A DNA stretch of 5,627 nt from Lichenicola sp964242425. Its GTDB lineage: Bacteria > Pseudomonadota > Alphaproteobacteria > Acetobacterales > Acetobacteraceae. The notes beneath the pieces are model-generated. The model did no database searches, was not told where the DNA came from, and saw only the letters and a list, made by a program, of their open reading frames with translations. A program made the translations under genes and the position numbers. The stretch spans positions 1 to 5,627 of the forward strand of contig CAXTCK010000211.1 in the NCBI GenBank assembly GCA_964242425.1, given 5' to 3'. Below, piece by piece: positions 5,271-5,627 of this stretch. Position 1 is the stretch's first letter; every line of letters begins with the position of its first letter.

Positions 5271-5627
5271 CCGATCTCGTCCGCACGCCCACCAGCCGGC
5301 CGTCCCGACGCGGTGCCCAGAGCCGCGCGCCCGCCGCTGCCACCGACGGCACCGCCCTGCCCGCCTTGCTGGCGGCTCCGGTGCCGGAACAGGCACGCCT
5401 GCTGGCGCTGCCACCGCCGGACGCGACGCAGACGCCCAGGCGACGGCCATACCGGCCGGGCGTGTACGGCGTGCTCGACATCGGCACCACCAAGATCACC
5501 TGCCTGATCGGACGCGGCGAGCCGGACGGCAGCCTGCGCGTGCTCGGCTGCGGCTGGCAGCGTTCGCGCGGGGTGCGCCTCGGCGGCATCACCGACCTCG
5601 CGGAAGCCGAGCGCGCCATACGCGCCG
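5267..5627 (+). CDS. ftsA: FtsA, actin-like cell division protein (3' partial)
   Basis: FtsA is an actin-family ATPase that tethers FtsZ filaments to the membrane and recruits later divisome proteins. The frame is open to the end of the window, giving 120 complete codons; most of the gene, including the C-terminal membrane-targeting helix, is missing. The first recognisable motif is YGVLDIGTTKITCLIG (67-82), the phosphate-1 strand-loop of the actin fold, followed by VLGCGWQRSRGVRLGGITDLAEAERAIRA, typical of the FtsA 1A/1C region. In E. coli FtsA the corresponding motif begins near residue 12, so this protein carries about 55 extra residues, rich in Pro, Ala and Arg and ending in PRRRPYRPG (57-65). 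The start is backed by AGGAGG 5 nt upstream and the ATGA overlap with ftsQ. No comparable Shine-Dalgarno is seen before a start nearer the motif. Order predicts ftsZ next, beyond the window. Confidence 0.93.
   Translation, partial: MTDLVRTPTSRPSRRGAQSRAPAAATDGTALPALLAAPVPEQARLLALPPPDATQTPRRRPYRPGVYGVLDIGTTKITCLIGRGEPDGSLRVLGCGWQRSRGVRLGGITDLAEAERAIRA

Noticed and set aside
924..5450. Long open frames on the minus strand (924-2405, 2012-3151, 2887-4209, 4098-5450)
   Set aside because: They lie antisense to well-identified genes, encode His/Ala/Gly/Arg-rich low-complexity products without domains, and are the usual by-product of high third-position GC.
5313..5507. Small + strand frame of 64 codons
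   Set aside because: It is out of frame with ftsA, lies wholly within it, and is Arg/Pro/Cys-rich with no ribosome-binding site or domain.

Overview
This window is a contiguous piece of the division and cell-wall (dcw) cluster of a GC-rich Gram-negative bacterium. The gene order is murG (5' end cut off) - murC - murB - ddl - ftsQ - ftsA (3' end cut off), all on the + strand. The order, the roughly 70% GC content, the strong preference for G/C at third codon positions and the protein signatures point to an alphaproteobacterium. The style of MurB, FtsQ and FtsA suggests Rhodospirillales/Acetobacteraceae, but that family-level placement is an inference without any database search.

Layout: 1-912 is murG (lipid II synthesis, glycosyltransferase step). 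909-2339 is murC (UDP-MurNAc:L-Ala ligase). 2336-3307 is murB (UDP-MurNAc formation). 3304-4272 is ddl (D-Ala-D-Ala ligase). 4260-5270 is ftsQ (divisome membrane protein). 5267-5627 is the start of ftsA (actin-like FtsZ membrane anchor). No intergenic DNA exists: every junction overlaps, four by a 4-nt ATGA/GTGA stop-start and ddl/ftsQ by 13 nt. This indicates one polycistronic mRNA with translational coupling. I see no convincing internal promoter, terminator, RNA gene, mobile element or CRISPR.

Functionally, MurB and MurC make and begin to load the UDP-MurNAc precursor, Ddl supplies the D-Ala-D-Ala dipeptide, and MurG completes lipid II at the membrane. FtsQ and FtsA belong to the divisome that directs this material into the septum.

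The enzymes look intact and ordinary. The unusual signals lie at the gene junctions. A perfect 9-bp inverted repeat with a 3-nt loop covers the murC stop and the annotated murB start. A perfect AGGAGG ribosome-binding site for ftsA sits at a small all-GC hairpin and is at the same time a tandem pair of AGG arginine codons in ftsQ. FtsQ has a low-complexity C-terminal tail, and FtsA directly after it has a Pro/Ala/Arg-rich N-terminal extension of about 65 residues. MurG ends in about 26 codons with relaxed codon use that look like translated former spacer. I found no wholly new system here.
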